From: Macrothele yani
Taxonomy: Eukaryota > Arthropoda > Arachnida > Araneae > Macrothelidae
Direction: 5' to 3'
DNA: 64,000 nt
NCBI GenBank assembly: GCA_039090855.1
Contig: CM077001.1
Coordinates: forward strand, 120,795,922 to 120,859,921
A model generated the notes under the pieces. It was not told the origin of the DNA. It did not search any database and saw nothing but the letters and a program-made list of their open reading frames with translations. Below, piece by piece: positions 1-11,072 of the stretch. Numbering within the stretch: position 1 is the stretch's first letter; the number at the start of each line of letters is the position of its first letter. The translations under genes were made by a program, and so were the position numbers.

Positions 1-511
1 TATACGTCTTACGCTAGTAAATAAACAGATTTTACTTCGCTATAAACATTTTTTTCAATGTCATTTAGGTTCTTATGTTAACATCATTTACTTATGAAAT
101 CATTTACTTGTTTCGCAATATTTTTCTGGAAGGCACAGTGGAAAAAAATAAAATCATATCAGAAAGTGGTTAAATATGATTATTGTTTGTCATTTTCCCA
201 CCAAGTGACCTTCGATGGCGTAACTGTATTTCTCACGACACCTCTGCATCTAGGGAATTTTGCAAAAATTGTTATCTGTATTGTATATTTTTCACATAGT
301 CAGATATGTCTTATGTAGAAATACACTAGTTATTTGCCTAGAGAGAAAGATTTCCAGAGTATTGGTGAAATATTTGGACAGTTTCAGGAGGGGGTGGGGG
401 ATTCAGTTATGCAGAAAAAACATTCCTAGGGGGCCCAAAAGGCATGCCGCTACACAAAAAAAGTCAGCAGCATATTTATCTCTCTGCTATTCATTTTGTT
501 TCATATAAATA
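1..511. other. No recognisable gene
   Basis: AT-rich sequence with only short reading frames in which I see no domain. A short stretch near 440 (GGCATGCCGCTACAC) recurs near 13005 inside a hAT element, so at least part is probably old repeat DNA. It ends at the TA dinucleotide that borders the Tc1-like inverted repeat at 512. Confidence 0.5.
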
Positions 512-977
512 CACTATATTATCACAAGTATTCGGACATCACAATGGTTTGTGACAAATGGCATTATTACCACAATTAGTAGTTATCCGGTCCACCTTTT
601 GCTTAAATAACAGCGTCAACACGTCGAGGCATACTATCAAACAAGTTCCGGTAAGTCTCTACAGGAATGGCTCGCTATTCGTCCTGCAAAGCTTCAGCCA
701 GAGTGGAGAGCAAAGACTCGTTGTGGTCGGTTTCGCATCCCTCGCTCCAGTTCCTCCCACAGGAGTTCTATGGGATTAAGATCTGGACTTTGAGCAGAAG
801 AATCTAGCAATTCCACATCATTTTCAAGAAATTAGTCCTGCACACGCCGTGCAGTGTGGCAGGGAGTTCGACCGTTTTGGAAGAGACAGCGGTCATTTCC
901 ATCATACTTACACATTGTTGGTAGGGCAGAATTATCCAGAACGTCCAGGTACACTTCAGAGTTCATGGTTTGTGGTA

Positions 978-1916
978 CAGGGTGATCCATTTAAACCAGT
1001 ACCATGTGATTTACTTATAACTTTTTTATAAATAACAACAAAATCATACAGTAAGTTGAGAACTATACATGTGGTATTGGAGAATCATTTATCAAAGCAA
1101 ATGTTGGAATTGTCCTCCATTTTCTTGTAAACACAGTTGAACACGCCGCACCATATTCAGTGATGTCTCATGTAGAGTACGAGCAGTAACATTGCCAATT
1201 TCAGTCGTGATTGTTTCATGCAACGCATCCAATGTTTTTGGATGGGTTTTATAAACTCTATCCTTTAAGTAGCCCCATAAAAAAAAGTCAGGGGAAGTTA
1301 ATTCCGGAGATCGGGGAGGCCATATGTTTTTTAAATTAATCTGTCATCAAAGAAGCTGGTTACGAGTTCCATTGAGACTTTCGATGTGTGACACGTAGCG
1401 CCATCCTGCTGAAAGTAGCCCTCTGTCAATTCAATGTCATCAAGTTGTTCCACAAATTCATTGAATATGCGGCAATAAACGTTAGTGTTGACAGTCTCAG
1501 AGAAAAAAATGGGGACAATAATTTTCGTAGACTCAGCGTAGACTACCGCTGAGAAGAGAACCGGTTTGCTCCAGTTTTTTTGCCATCGACAGAATTGTTG
1601 ACTTGCTTGGCACTTTTCGAACTCCAAACTCTCTTCGAAATTCTCGTTGCGTTTTGATGACAGAATTGGTTACCCAATACGATTTCACTAAAAACACGCT
1701 CTGGAACAGAGTACTGCGTGTTTCCGAATGCACGCAAGTGAATGACAACGCAACAACAAACAAATCACGAGCTGAGTTACGGTTAACAATCTTCTTCGTG
1801 GTGGCGGTTTTCATTCTCCAGGAGTTGCTGCTTCTATTGAAAAAAGAAGTTCCTTGCGCGATCCCTTGCAAAAATGTAAGGTTTTTTCAGGGTAATGGTT
1901 TAAATGGATCACCCTG
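978..1916 (-). mobile_element. Mariner-type element with DUF4817-like transposase, nested in Tc1
   Basis: Terminal inverted repeats CAGGGTGATCCATTTAAACC (from 978) and its complement (to 1916) are flanked by TA at 976-977 and 1917-1918. The 939-bp element interrupts the Tc1-like transposase, whose two halves are recognisable on either side, so it arrived later. It contains the broken transposase at 1091-1871. Confidence 0.85.
1091..1871 (-). pseudogene. Tc1/mariner-superfamily transposase, internally deleted
   Basis: Starting from the 1871 side, the frame shows a helix-turn-helix region with VIKTQREFRREFG and PSKSTI, the pattern annotated as DUF4817 in arthropods. The sequence then jumps, with a frameshift and loss of roughly 100 residues, into the catalytic core: KPVLFSAVVYAESTK, FQQDGATCHTS (second Asp, about 1400) and, after another frameshift near 1340, WPPRSPEL and SPDFFLWGYLKD (third Asp, about 1290). 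The carboxy end runs to about 1091. The first catalytic Asp lies in the deleted part. It cannot encode a working enzyme. Confidence 0.8.
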
Positions 1917-2339
1917 TATAATAACCAACGGGCCGAGTCCCATCACCGAAAACCAACTCCGTACCATGATGGAGCCTTCGCCGGGCTGTCACCAAATCTA
2001 AGCACGCCCAGTAGATTGGAAGAGTGTAAAGCGTGACTCATCATTCCAAAGAACAGCTGTTCAGTCGTCCGCAGTCCAGGAATGACGGAAGACGCACGAG
2101 TCCAAACAGCGCTTCGGATTCACGATAGTGATTTGTGGCTTGCGTGGCGCTGCTGTACCATAATAACTCATACTGTGCACCTCTCTGCGGATATAGTTAT
2201 GGTACTAACCGAGCCATTACAAGCATTTCCTGCTTCAACAGCGATGTAAACGGCAGAGGAAGAACGGGATTTCTTAACATTTCTTACTCTGGCTATTCTG
2301 TCTCGTTCCGTCAGTTTGTGCGACCTTCCTGAACGTTTC

Positions 2340-3061
2340 ATTATCAATATTATTATTAAATCTAGCAATTCCACCTCATTAAAACCGACTGACCATTTCA
2401 TACTGACCATTGCAGTTAAACAAACTAAACATAACAAAATTGACTGACCGTTTCATACTGACATTTTCGTACTGACCATTCCAGCTAAACAAACTAAACA
2501 TACCAAAACCGACTGACTATTTCATACTGATCATTACAGCTAAATAAACTAAACATACTAAAACCGACTGATCATTGCAGCTAAATAATATTATTATTAG
2601 CTGCAATGGTCAGTCGGATTTATTATTATTATTTTGCCGTAGTTGCCCCGTCCTGGTTCCTCTCTTCACGACATCGCTTATAGTCGGTTTTGGTATATTT
2701 AGTTTGTTTAGCTGCAATGGTCAGTACGAAAATGTCAGTATGAAATGGTCAGACGGTTTTTAGTATGTTTAGCTGCAATTGTCCGTATGAAATGGTCCGT
2801 CTGTTTTGTTATGTTTAGTTTGTTTAGCTGCAATTATCTGAGTAACATTTTCATACTGATAAACAATCTGAACATACCAAAACCGACTGACCATTCATAC
2901 TGACATTTTCGTACTGACCATTGCAGCTAAACAAACTAAACATACCAAAAACCAACTGATCATTTCATACTGACCATTGCAGCTAAACAAACTAAACATA
3001 CCAAAACCGACTATAAGCGATGTCGTGAAGAGATGGAACCAGGACGGTGCAACTACGGCAA

Positions 3062-3095
<34 letters not shown>

Positions 3096-3852
3096 CCGAC
3101 TGACCATTGCAGCTAATAATAATATTGTTTAGCTGCAATGGTCAGTACGAAAATGTCAGTATGAAACGGTCAATCCGTTAGGTTATGTTTAGTTTGTTTA
3201 GCTGCAATGATCAGTACGAAAATGTCAGTCGCTTTTGTCATGTTTAATTTGTTTAGCTGCAATGATCAGTATGAAAATGTCGGTATGAAATGGTCAGTCG
3301 GTTTTGGTATGTTCAGTTTGTTTAGCTGCAATGATCAATACGAAAATGTCAGTATGAAATGTTCAAACGGTTTTTAGTATGTTTAGTTTGTTTAGCTGCA
3401 ATTGTCCGTATGAAATGGTCAGTCTGTTTTGGTATGTTTAGTTTGTTTAGCTGCAATGATCAGTACGAAAATGTTAGTATGAAACGGTCAGTCGCTCTTT
3501 GGTTATGTTTAGTTTGTTTAGCTGCAATGATCAGTACGAAAATGTTAGTATGAAACGGTCAGTCGCTCTTTGGTTATGTTTAGTTTGTTTAGCTGCAATG
3601 ATCAGTACGAAAATGTTAGTATGAAACGGCCAGTCGCTCTTTGGTTATGTTTAGTTTGTTTAGCTGCAATTATCTGAGTAACATTTTCATACTGACCATT
3701 GCAGCTAAACAATCTGAACATACCAAAACCGAGTGACCATTTCATACTGACATTTTCGTACTGACCATTGCAGCTAAACAAACTAAATATACCAAAACTG
3801 ACTGTAAGCGATGTCGTGAAGAGATGGAACCAGGACGGTGCAACTACGGCAA

Positions 3853-3919
<67 letters not shown>

Positions 3920-4235
3920 CCGACTGACCATTGTAGCTAATAATACTATTGTTTAGCTGCAATGGTCAGTACGAAAATGTCAGTATGAAACGGTCAGTCT
4001 GTTAGGTTATGTTTTGTTTGTTTAGCTGCAATGGTCAGTATGAAATGCTCAGTCGGTTTTGGTATGTTTAGTTTGTTTAGCTGCAATGATCAGTACGAAA
4101 ATGTCAGTCGGTTTTGTCATGTTTAATTTGTTTAGCTGCAATGGTCAGTATGAAAATGTCGGTATGAAATGGTCAGTCGGTTTTGGTATGTTCAGTTTGT
4201 TTAACTGCAATGGTCAGTATGAAAATGTTACTCAG
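2340..4235. repeat. Inverted minisatellite block with (TAA)n tracts
   Basis: A motif containing TTTAGCTGCAATGGTCAG followed by CGAAAATGTCAGTATGAAA is repeated many times. Blocks alternate in direction: reverse (about 2340-2585), forward (2590-2845), reverse (2850-3110), forward (3120-3680), reverse (3685-3925) and forward (3950-4235). Where best preserved (3451, 3522, 3593) the period is 71 bp. Three copies of a GATGTCGTGAAGAGATGGAA segment end in (TAA)n or (TTA)n tracts (2618-2690, 3020-3093, 3810-3916). Reading frames rich in Tyr are only translations of the TAA tracts. The layout resembles Foldback-type elements, but no target duplication was found. Confidence 0.85.
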
Positions 4236-4756
4236 ATGACGTCCTATGAACAGCTGACGCTGGAACTCGGAAAGTTCACATCCACACGGCACATCCGCTT
4301 CGAAGGTACTGATAACGAGATGTCTCATGAATGGAAGATTCAACTTTGAAGCAAAGCTTCAATAATTTTGAAAGCAGTCTTCTGCTGCTTGTTCCCTTAA
4401 AAAATTTTTGTCGTCCGCATGGAATTCTTACGAATCTTGACAGATGGGAAAGACGTGACGCCTTATAGGTCCAACCGACTTGAAAGCAGAAATGAACAGA
4501 TGTTCAGATAGAAAAGCTTTGAAGCAAAAGTGATGAAGAATTAAAAGTGGCGTGTATGCATTGCCTTTGGCAAAATGCTGAGTAGGTTAAAATCTAAGTT
4601 TCATACTGTGATTTTAATTGAATTGCTGTATGCTTTCAATTTCGTTTTTTAATAAATGTTTTGAGTAATCTTTGATTGCCCGCAGTGGCTTTAACTGGAT
4701 TATTTACATACACTGAGCTAGGAAGACTTTTGTATTTTAATATAATTATACTTTTT
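4236..4756. other. No recognisable gene
   Basis: Unassigned sequence between the inverted minisatellite and the Helitron-like element. I see no protein domain, RNA gene or obvious repeat in it. It ends in a T-run at which the Helitron-like element is inserted. Confidence 0.5.
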
Positions 4757-5350
4757 TACGCTTTCCAACTGTAGGTTGAAGAAGCATATATGCTCCAGCT
4801 TTATCCGTCTGTCCGTCCGTCCGCACGATAACTCGCGTAAAAATGGCTCGATTTCGATGAAATTTTAGTATGTTGTAGGGGACCACCTTGGAATGAATTC
4901 TGTTTAAAAATGGGCGAAATGGGATCAGAGGTCAGGACATAGGAGCAGAATCCATTCCATTACTCTTATGCATCATAACTTGCGTAAAAATAGTTCGATT
5001 TCGATGAAATTTTAGTATGTGGTAGGGGACCACCTGGGGACGAACCTTATTGAAAATGGGCCAATTGGAGTTAAAGGTCAGGACGTAGGAGCGTGATCTA
5101 TTCCATCGCTCTCATGCGTTATAACTTAGTAAAATTGCTTCGATTGAAACAAAACTTTATCATGTTGTTCCGGAAGTATACTTTACCGGTTCTATTGAAT
5201 ATCGTCAAAATGGGATCAAAGGTCAATTCACAGGAGCGAGATTTATTCTACAGCCATTATCCTCATAACTTGAGTAATAACTTGAGTAATGATTTCTGGT
5301 ATGTTGGAAATCGTATCATAATCAATGCATTGCATGATTTTACTAACTTG
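4757..5350 (+). mobile_element. Helitron/Helentron-like non-autonomous element, copy A
   Basis: The 5' end (TACGCTTTCCAAC) is followed by a near-palindromic arm (GTTGAAGAAGCATA), a TCCGTCTGTCCGTCC stretch and tandem units beginning CATAACT/GATAACTCGCGTAAAAATGG with starts at 4824, 4971 and 5117 (146-147 bp apart). Near the 3' end GTTGGAAATCGTA mirrors the 5' end. A palindromic ATCAATGCATTGCATGAT precedes the terminus TTTACTAACTTG. Flanks are T-runs and there is no target duplication. The same boundaries are seen at 23743-24032, 26786-30819 and 63552 onward. Confidence 0.6.
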
Positions 5351-6682
5351 TTTAAATATGAGGGTATCACTAAAAATTATATTTAAATTGTTTATTGTGT
5401 TTTGCGCGTTTATTATTTTATTTTCTCAGGATTAAATTATTTATGCTAGCGAGTTCACTTAATTTGAATAATTCAGAGTGATGTTGGTAAGTTGTTGAAT
5501 TTGAAGGTTATGTTATTTTTCTATCAAAAAAATTTTATTCATTAAGGGCCAAGCGATTTATTAATTGGTCGTAAGATAGAATACTTATAGTTTTGTAGTA
5601 AGGTAATTTCTTAAGTGTTTTAATTTACTTTAATGCAACATTAAAATCAGGTAAGGTTTGAGCCTTATATTGCACTAGATGCCTTAAGTTGCACTAAATT
5701 TTTTGTACCAACTGTCTATTTAGATGTAATATTTGAGGTATGAACCTTATATTGCATTAGTTGCATTACATTGTAACTTTGCATTGGTTTATTTTGTTGT
5801 ATAACCTTATATTACACAATCTGGAATTTGCATTACAATGTACCCCTTACATGGCACTATTTTTTAACCTTATATTGCGCTATCTGTTTGTACGTATATG
5901 TAATGTTTCAGCGAATGCATGTTTTATGAATGTGTTTTATTTTAATTTGAGTGGTGTCTTATATATTGCACTAGTTGTGTTACGTTATAGTTTTTTATAT
6001 TGCGCTATTTTGTTGCATAACCTTATATTGCACTATCTGGAATTTGCATTACTTTGTACCCTTGCATTGCACTATTGTATTTTTCAACCTTATATTGCGC
6101 TGTGTGCATACTGTACGTTTCAACGAATGCGTATGTGTTTCATTTTAATCTAAGTGGTGTCTTAATTAAATACCGCTAATTTCAGATATTATTTTAATTG
6201 TTTTGCTTTTTTATTTTATTTTTTAATTACTTTAAGTAATTAATGACTTAAATAATTTAGATAATGCGATCGATTAGTAAATCCTTTTTTAACTATGTAT
6301 AAGTAAAGAGCCTTTGTTTAATTGTAATGTTCGTGGAATTTGAACACTACACAAATCAGTTCTTAAAAACTTCAATTTTAAGCGAATGGGGAGTCATTCA
6401 AATAACTTCAAAAAAGGTTACTTACAAGTTGATTCCTTTTGTTCTCTGTCAACAGATACTTGAAGAATAAGATTCCAACAGAACAGAATACTTAATCGTT
6501 GAACGCTAAGCGTATTATATTAGTATAATAATAAACTTCTGAACTAAACAACGTAACTGGTAGAACTCTTAACGATAAATATATAAATGTCAGCACAACA
6601 CTCAGCCTTTAAATAGGCACAACTTTAACTAAACAACGTCTCTTTTATAATTAGCATTAGCTCCCATACTGCTTCTCAAAAC

Positions 6683-6683
<1 letters not shown>
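5351..6683. repeat. AT-rich DNA with a degenerate tandem duplication
   Basis: No gene is recognised. Between about 5640 and 6165 a segment of roughly 215 bp is present twice (about 5801-5961 and 6018-6160), both copies starting AACCTTATATTRCAC and ending in GTGGTGTCTTA. The motif CTTATATTGCAC recurs at shorter spacing as well. The hydrophobic reading frame at 5761-6153 arises from this repeat and is not considered a gene. The rest, 6165-6683, is featureless to me. Confidence 0.6.

Positions 6684-6725
<42 letters not shown>
6684..6725. repeat. (TA)n microsatellite at RTE insertion site
   Basis: A run of TA ending in TATATTGTT. The last nine bases recur at 10149-10157 on the other side of the RTE element, so they are its target-site duplication. 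Confidence 0.85.
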
Positions 6726-6726
<1 letters not shown>

Positions 6727-6934
6727 GGATGTAAGGTCAGGTGATGCGTAACATCACAGCCTCTCCTTGACAAATGTCAACCCCGCCTTCTCGTGGTGCA
6801 TCCTGTTCCCACTAAAGGGACTCTGACGACCGCCAATAGCGGTATAACTATACCATCGGGATCAGAGGAAATGCTATCCCACACTCACCAACCCGCTTGG
6901 CCAGCGTGGTGAGTTATGGCCAAACACCTCCAAA

Positions 6935-9900
6935 ATGACTCTACAACTTAAATCTTGGCCCTCAGTCTCCGGCAGCTGGAATGTACCTGGCCAAGGCAGC
7001 GGCCAGTGCGACATGAAGGCAGAGGGTGCTAAGAATCCCCGGAGGACCGGACTAGGCTGCCATTTGATGCTGACCTTGGCTACCTATAACGGACGCTCCC
7101 TATCTTCTGATTCAAGGCTTCTTGAATTGGAAGAGGAACTACAAAGGATCAAGTGGGACATCGTCGGGCTGAGTGAGGTAAGGAGAAAAGGAGAAGATCT
7201 CATTGAACTGAAAAGTGGACATCTCTTCTATTATCGTGGGACAGATACTGGCAGAACTAGTGGTGTTGGATTTATAATAAACAAGAAACTGAAGGATAAA
7301 GTGGTAGAAGTTGAAAGTTCCTCTGACAGAGCTGCACGACTCGTTATCCAACTATCGAGAAGATACCAGGCTCAGATTATTCAAACTTATGCACCCACCA
7401 CAAGTCATGCTGAAGAAGAAATTGAAGAATTTTATGAGGAAATTCGTCATCTAAATAATAAAGGTAAGCAGCACTTGAAGATAATTATGGGAGATTTCAA
7501 TGCAAAAATAGGGCAACGGCAACAGAATGAAACTTCAGTAGGTAAATTCGGTCACGGCAACAGAAACCAGCGTGGAAATACTCTCGTTGAGTTTGCAGAG
7601 GCAGAAGGATTTTTCATCTTGAACTCCTTTTTCAAGAAAAAGCCACACAGGAAATGGACATGGAGACATCCAATTGGAACGACAAGTGAAATTGATTTTA
7701 TTATGTGTAACAAAAAATTCGTCATCGAAGACTGCAGTGTGCTGAACAAGTTCAACACAGGTAGTGACCATAGATTGGTGAGATGTAAGATGCACCTCAA
7801 CACTAAACTGGAACGTGGCAAGCTCATAAGACAAACAAAATGTATTGACATAACCAACCTTAAAAAACACCATAATACTTTCAAGTTAGAACTGAAGAAC
7901 AGATTCTCTGCTTTAGAAGGCCTAACATCGGAAGAAGTGGATATTTCGGAAGTTAACAGAAAAGTAACCAAAGCTCTAATGGAAACAGCAACAAAATTAG
8001 CTGGGTCTAAGAACAAGTTGCATGTGAACAAATTATCAGGAAAAACCAAAATGTTGATGCAAAAAAGAAGAGAGATGAGGACAACTAAAGAAGATGTGAC
8101 TTCCAAAGTGGAATATATAGAGCTATGCAAGACAACACGAAAAAGTATCACTGAAGACGTAAGGAAATTCAACTGTGAGCTAGTGAGGAAAGCAATTGAA
8201 AACAACCAAAGCCTTAAGATAGCAAAGGGACATCTCGAAAACAGATTATGGGAAGAAAACAGATTATGGCTCTGAGAAAAGAAAATGGTTCTATAACAAG
8301 AAATAGAGGCGAAATTTTGACAAGAGTGAAAGATTTCTACTCCAAATTATATGAAAGGGATGATACATGTACTCCAGACATCATGAAAGGTACCAGAGTT
8401 CTTCCAGTCCTCCCAGCAGAAGTTGCTCATGCAATCAAGAACATGAAGCGGGGGAAAGCTCCAGGAGAAGATGGAATTACTATAGACATCATACAAGAAG
8501 CAAGTGGAGAAATCGAAACAGTACTCGCCCAAATTTTCACTCGATGCCTTAATGAAGGGAGGATTCCTGAGGATTGGAACAATGCTACAATGATCCTGCT
8601 ACATAAAAAAGGTGACATTGGGGATCTCAGGAACTACAGACCTATCAGCCTCCTATCAGTGGTTTATCAAATCTTCACTAAAGTTCTTTCACACCGCTTG
8701 AAGGTAACACTGGACATGGCTCAACCGAGAGAACAAGCTGGATTCAGGAGTGGCTACAGCACAATAGATCATATCCACGTTAATGAAGGGAGGATTCCTG
8801 AGGATTGGAACAATGCTACAATGATCCTGCTACATAAAAAAGGTGACATTGGGGATCTCAGGAACTACAGACCTATCAGCCTCCTATCAGTGGTTTATCA
8901 AATCTTCACTAAAGTTCTTTCACACCGCTTGAAGGTAACACTGGACATGGCTCAACCGAGAGAACAAGCTGGATTCAGGAGTGGCTACAGCACAATAGAT
9001 CATATCCACGTACTGAGAGAACTAATTGAAAGAGCGAGGGAATATGAACTTCCATTGTGCATGGCTTTTATCGATTATGAACAAGCCTTTGATTCGGTGA
9101 AACCATCAGCAGTTACCACGGCTCTGAAATCCTGCGGTATTGAAGATGCATACATTAATATTATTAATAACATCTATGAAAATGCAAGTGCAAAGATTCG
9201 GCTGTTTGAAAATACAACACACATAAAAATTGGAAAGGGAGTAAGACAAGGTGACACCATATCTCCGAAGCTCTTTAATGCCACATTGGAAAATGTCTTT
9301 CAATCACTGAACTGGGAAAACAAAGGGATAAAGATTAATGGAGATTATCTAACCCACCTTCGTTTTGCTGATGACGTAGTCATTTTTGCAACTACCCCAT
9401 CAGAGCTGCAGAGTATGATCCAGGAACTTGCTGACAAGAGTAAAGAAGTGGGATTAAAAATGAACTTTCAGAAGACAAAAGTGATGTTCAATGCTTTTAC
9501 AAGAAATGAAGATTTATCGATTGATGGAGAAAAACTGAGATAACAGATACGTATGTTTATCTTGGACAGCAGATATCAAGTGAGGGTCACATTGATGAAG
9601 AAATTAATCGGCGTACAAAACTTGCCTGGAGAGCTTTTGGAAGAAACAGCATAATTTTCAAGAGCAATATGCCATTATGTCTTAAAAGAAAAGTGTTTGA
9701 TCAATGCATCCTTCCAGTGCTTACGTATGGTGCAGAGACGTGGACCTTAACTAAAAGAGACATACAAAGGCTTCAGACAACTCAAAAAAGCATGGAGAGG
9801 TGCATGCTTGGTATAACCAGGAGAGATAAGAAGAGAAACTCGTGGATCCGAAAAATGACGAGAGTGGAAGACATCATGATCAGGGTTAAATCCCTGAAAT

Positions 9901-10127
9901 GGCAATGGGCTGGACATACTGCCAGAAGGACAGACCATAGATGGACAGCCGAAATTTTAGATTGGATTCCAAGGGACAGGAAAAGACCCAGAAAAAGATC
10001 ACATGGGAGATGGGTGGATGAAATTCGTAAATATGTGGGAGTGACATGGAGGAGACTGGCACAAGACAGACCGTTGTGGAGGAAACTTGGGGAGACCTTC
10101 GTCCAGCAGTGGATTGATAATGGTTGA
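6935..10127 (+). pseudogene. RTE endonuclease-reverse transcriptase, frameshifted
   Basis: The intact family protein is about 990 residues (compare 31999-34958). Here the apurinic-type endonuclease domain is whole: TYNGRS (about residue 49), GLSEVRRKGE, GDFNAK (about 186) and SDHRLV (about 277). Near 8235 a 13-base copy of the nearby AAAACAGATTATG replaces the usual 6 bases, shifting the frame at residue 433. The reverse transcriptase continues in the next frame with KAPGEDGI, YRPISLLS, AFIDYEQAFDSV and FADDVV (catalytic Asp pair). It also carries a 231-bp in-frame duplication (8550-9011). A one-base loss near 9537 (CTGAGAT for CTGGAGAT) breaks it again before the conserved RTE carboxy-terminal region, which resumes at about 9540-10127. 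Product is not expected to work. Confidence 0.92.
8550..9011 (+). repeat. 231-bp in-frame tandem duplication inside the RT domain
   Basis: Bases 8550-8780 and 8781-9011 are essentially identical and differ in length by zero, so 77 residues (NEGRIPEDW through STIDHIHV) are repeated without a frameshift. None of the other RTE copies in the window has the second unit. The near-perfect identity of the halves suggests a recent event. Confidence 0.95.
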
Positions 10128-10205
10128 CAATGATGATGATGATGATGATATATTGTTCAGTTCTCATCTCCGACATCCACACGTCATTCGTTCCGACCTC
10201 AGGGT

Positions 10206-10434
10206 AGCCGCCCCGGTGGCGCAGTGGTCTAAGCGATGGCCTCTGATCATTCGTCCAAAAGGGGTCCGGGTTCGAATCCCGCTGAGGCATGGTTGTTGTG
10301 TTTGTCTTACGGCACTGGCTCTCTCCCTTCCCTGGAACCAGTGACCCTAAATTAGGGACGGGCGACTGCTTATAGCCCATTGAGTTGCTCACGGTATTCG
10401 TTAAACCTCCAATAAAAAAAAAAAAAAAAAAAAC
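10206..10434 (+). mobile_element. tRNA-derived SINE, family 1, copy 1
   Basis: The head resembles a tRNA with an A box (TGGCGCAGTGGTCTAAGCG) and a B box (GGTTCGAATCC), the internal promoter of RNA polymerase III. The body contains CCCTAAATTAGGGACGGGCG and ends in about 20 A. The direct repeat CCTCAGGGT at 10197-10205 and 10435-10443 is the target-site duplication. Other copies: 16586, 31409 and 61988. Confidence 0.9.
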
Positions 10435-10441
10435 CCTCAGG

Positions 10442-10483
10442 GTGTTGCCAACCACACTCTTGCGAGAGTGTGGTTGGCAACAC
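10442..10483. repeat. Perfect 19-bp hairpin
   Basis: Arms 10442-10460 and 10465-10483 are exact inverted complements (GTGTTGCCAACCACACTCT) around the 4-base loop TGCG. It abuts the SINE and overlaps its right target duplication by two bases. Confidence 0.9.
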
Positions 10484-10711
10484 TCTGCCCTTGGCAAAGC
10501 AAGAAGAAATTCATGAAGTCCTCGGACGGAAGGATATGTACTTGTAGTGTCTACTGAAAAGAAAACGATGTGTACGATAAGGCAACCTTTTTTAAAACAA
10601 CTGCAAGACTCGGGGCTCCTACAAAGTCGTCCGTATTCCTCCGTGTACTTCCTCACTCACAGCGCATCTCCCTGCGCAACCGTTCTTTTCACTTATGCAA
10701 ATGTTTGGTAG
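10484..10711. other. Unassigned inner flank of the Tc1-like right end
   Basis: Lies between the hairpin and the terminal repeat of the split Tc1-like element. By position it should be the 5' part of that element (read on the minus strand). A minus-strand frame is open here but I cannot match it to a Tc1 DNA-binding domain. Confidence 0.4.
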
Positions 10712-10746
10712 TGTCTGAATACTTTTGATGATATAGTGTATATAAT

Positions 10747-10875
10747 GCCTCGATGAAGGGAAAATCCTGGTGGCTATAGAACAATGCTATTGCCACCTTG
10801 CGACGTAAGCAGGATACCTTGAGGGTCTCAAACTACCGGCACATCAGCCTCCAATCAGTTATTAATAAAATCTTC
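10747..10875 (+). pseudogene. Old RTE reverse-transcriptase fragment
   Basis: A diverged match to the RTE region encoding NEGKIPEDWN through YRPISLLSVVYKIFT can be followed base by base (GATGAAGGGAAAATCCTGG, AACAATGCTA, CATCAGCCTCC, AAAATCTTCAC). It is interrupted by the hAT element that starts at 10884. It is much older than the other RTE copies. Confidence 0.75.
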
Positions 10876-11072
10876 ACACTCATCAGGGCCGGATTAAGAG
10901 GTGTCTAACGGGGCTATAGCCTAAGGGCCACCATTACGAAATTCCCAGGAGGTAGGACCGTAGCAAAGCTTTTCATATCTGGGAGGGAAAGACTTGAAAT
11001 TACGCCCCTTCGAATTCCACTCAAGTAATACGTGGTTTTTACTTTCTCACACACGGCAATTATAGGAAAGTA

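Larger units (their letters stand above)
560..2335 (-). pseudogene. Tc1-like transposase, broken
   Basis: Cut-and-paste DNA transposase relic, read from about 2335 down to 560. The helix-turn-helix part (a frame starting near 2330) shows the RKLTERDR-type linker followed by SSSAVYIA. The first catalytic Asp is in WNDESRF (about 2060), followed in another frame by MVRSWFSVMGLGPLV. After the inserted element at 978-1916 the tail resumes with a CHTAR segment near 870 and SPDLNPIELLWEE near 770, which carries the third catalytic residue, Glu. Stops and frameshifts are frequent, so it is dead. The amino-terminal end is cut by the inverted minisatellite at 2340. Family assignment to Tc1 is secure from the SPDLNPIE motif; the subfamily is not known. 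Confidence 0.8.
6726..10148 (+). mobile_element. RTE-type LINE, copy 1 (full length, broken)
   Basis: Non-LTR retrotransposon that moves by target-primed reverse transcription. It begins GGGATGTAAGGTCAGG, has about 210 bp of leader, one long gene (6935-10127) and ends in TTGACAATGATGATGATG, the short tandem-repeat tail typical of the RTE clade instead of poly(A). The duplication TATATTGTT (6717-6725 and 10149-10157) marks the insertion. Related copies in this window are at 31790, 43592, 46987 and 57965. Confidence 0.9.
512..10738 (-). mobile_element. Tc1-like element, ends 10 kb apart, filled with nested insertions
   Basis: The left end (from 512, CACTATATTATCACAAGTAT) and the right end (to 10738) are inverted copies of one about 30-bp terminal repeat, each bordered by TA (510-511 and 10739-10740), the Tc1/mariner target. 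The left part holds a Tc1-type transposase on the minus strand (560-2335). The rest is occupied by later arrivals: a mariner-type element, an inverted minisatellite, a Helitron-like element, an RTE LINE and a SINE. About 300 bp next to the right end should hold the first exon-equivalent of the transposase, but I could not recognise it there. That the two ends belong to one original insertion is an inference from the repeat match and orientation. Confidence 0.65.

Noticed and set aside
3602..3931. 109-codon reading frame rich in tyrosine
   Set aside because: It is the translation of (TAA)n and minisatellite DNA; no protein constraint is visible.
5761..6153. 130-codon hydrophobic reading frame, possible membrane protein
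   Set aside because: It follows from AT-rich tandemly duplicated DNA (CTTATATTGCAC repeats); both halves repeat the same peptide and there is no start context or neighbouring exon.
10206..10290. tRNA gene at the SINE head
   Set aside because: A and B boxes are present, but stems do not pair as in a working tRNA, and the same head recurs in four copies with tails and target duplications.
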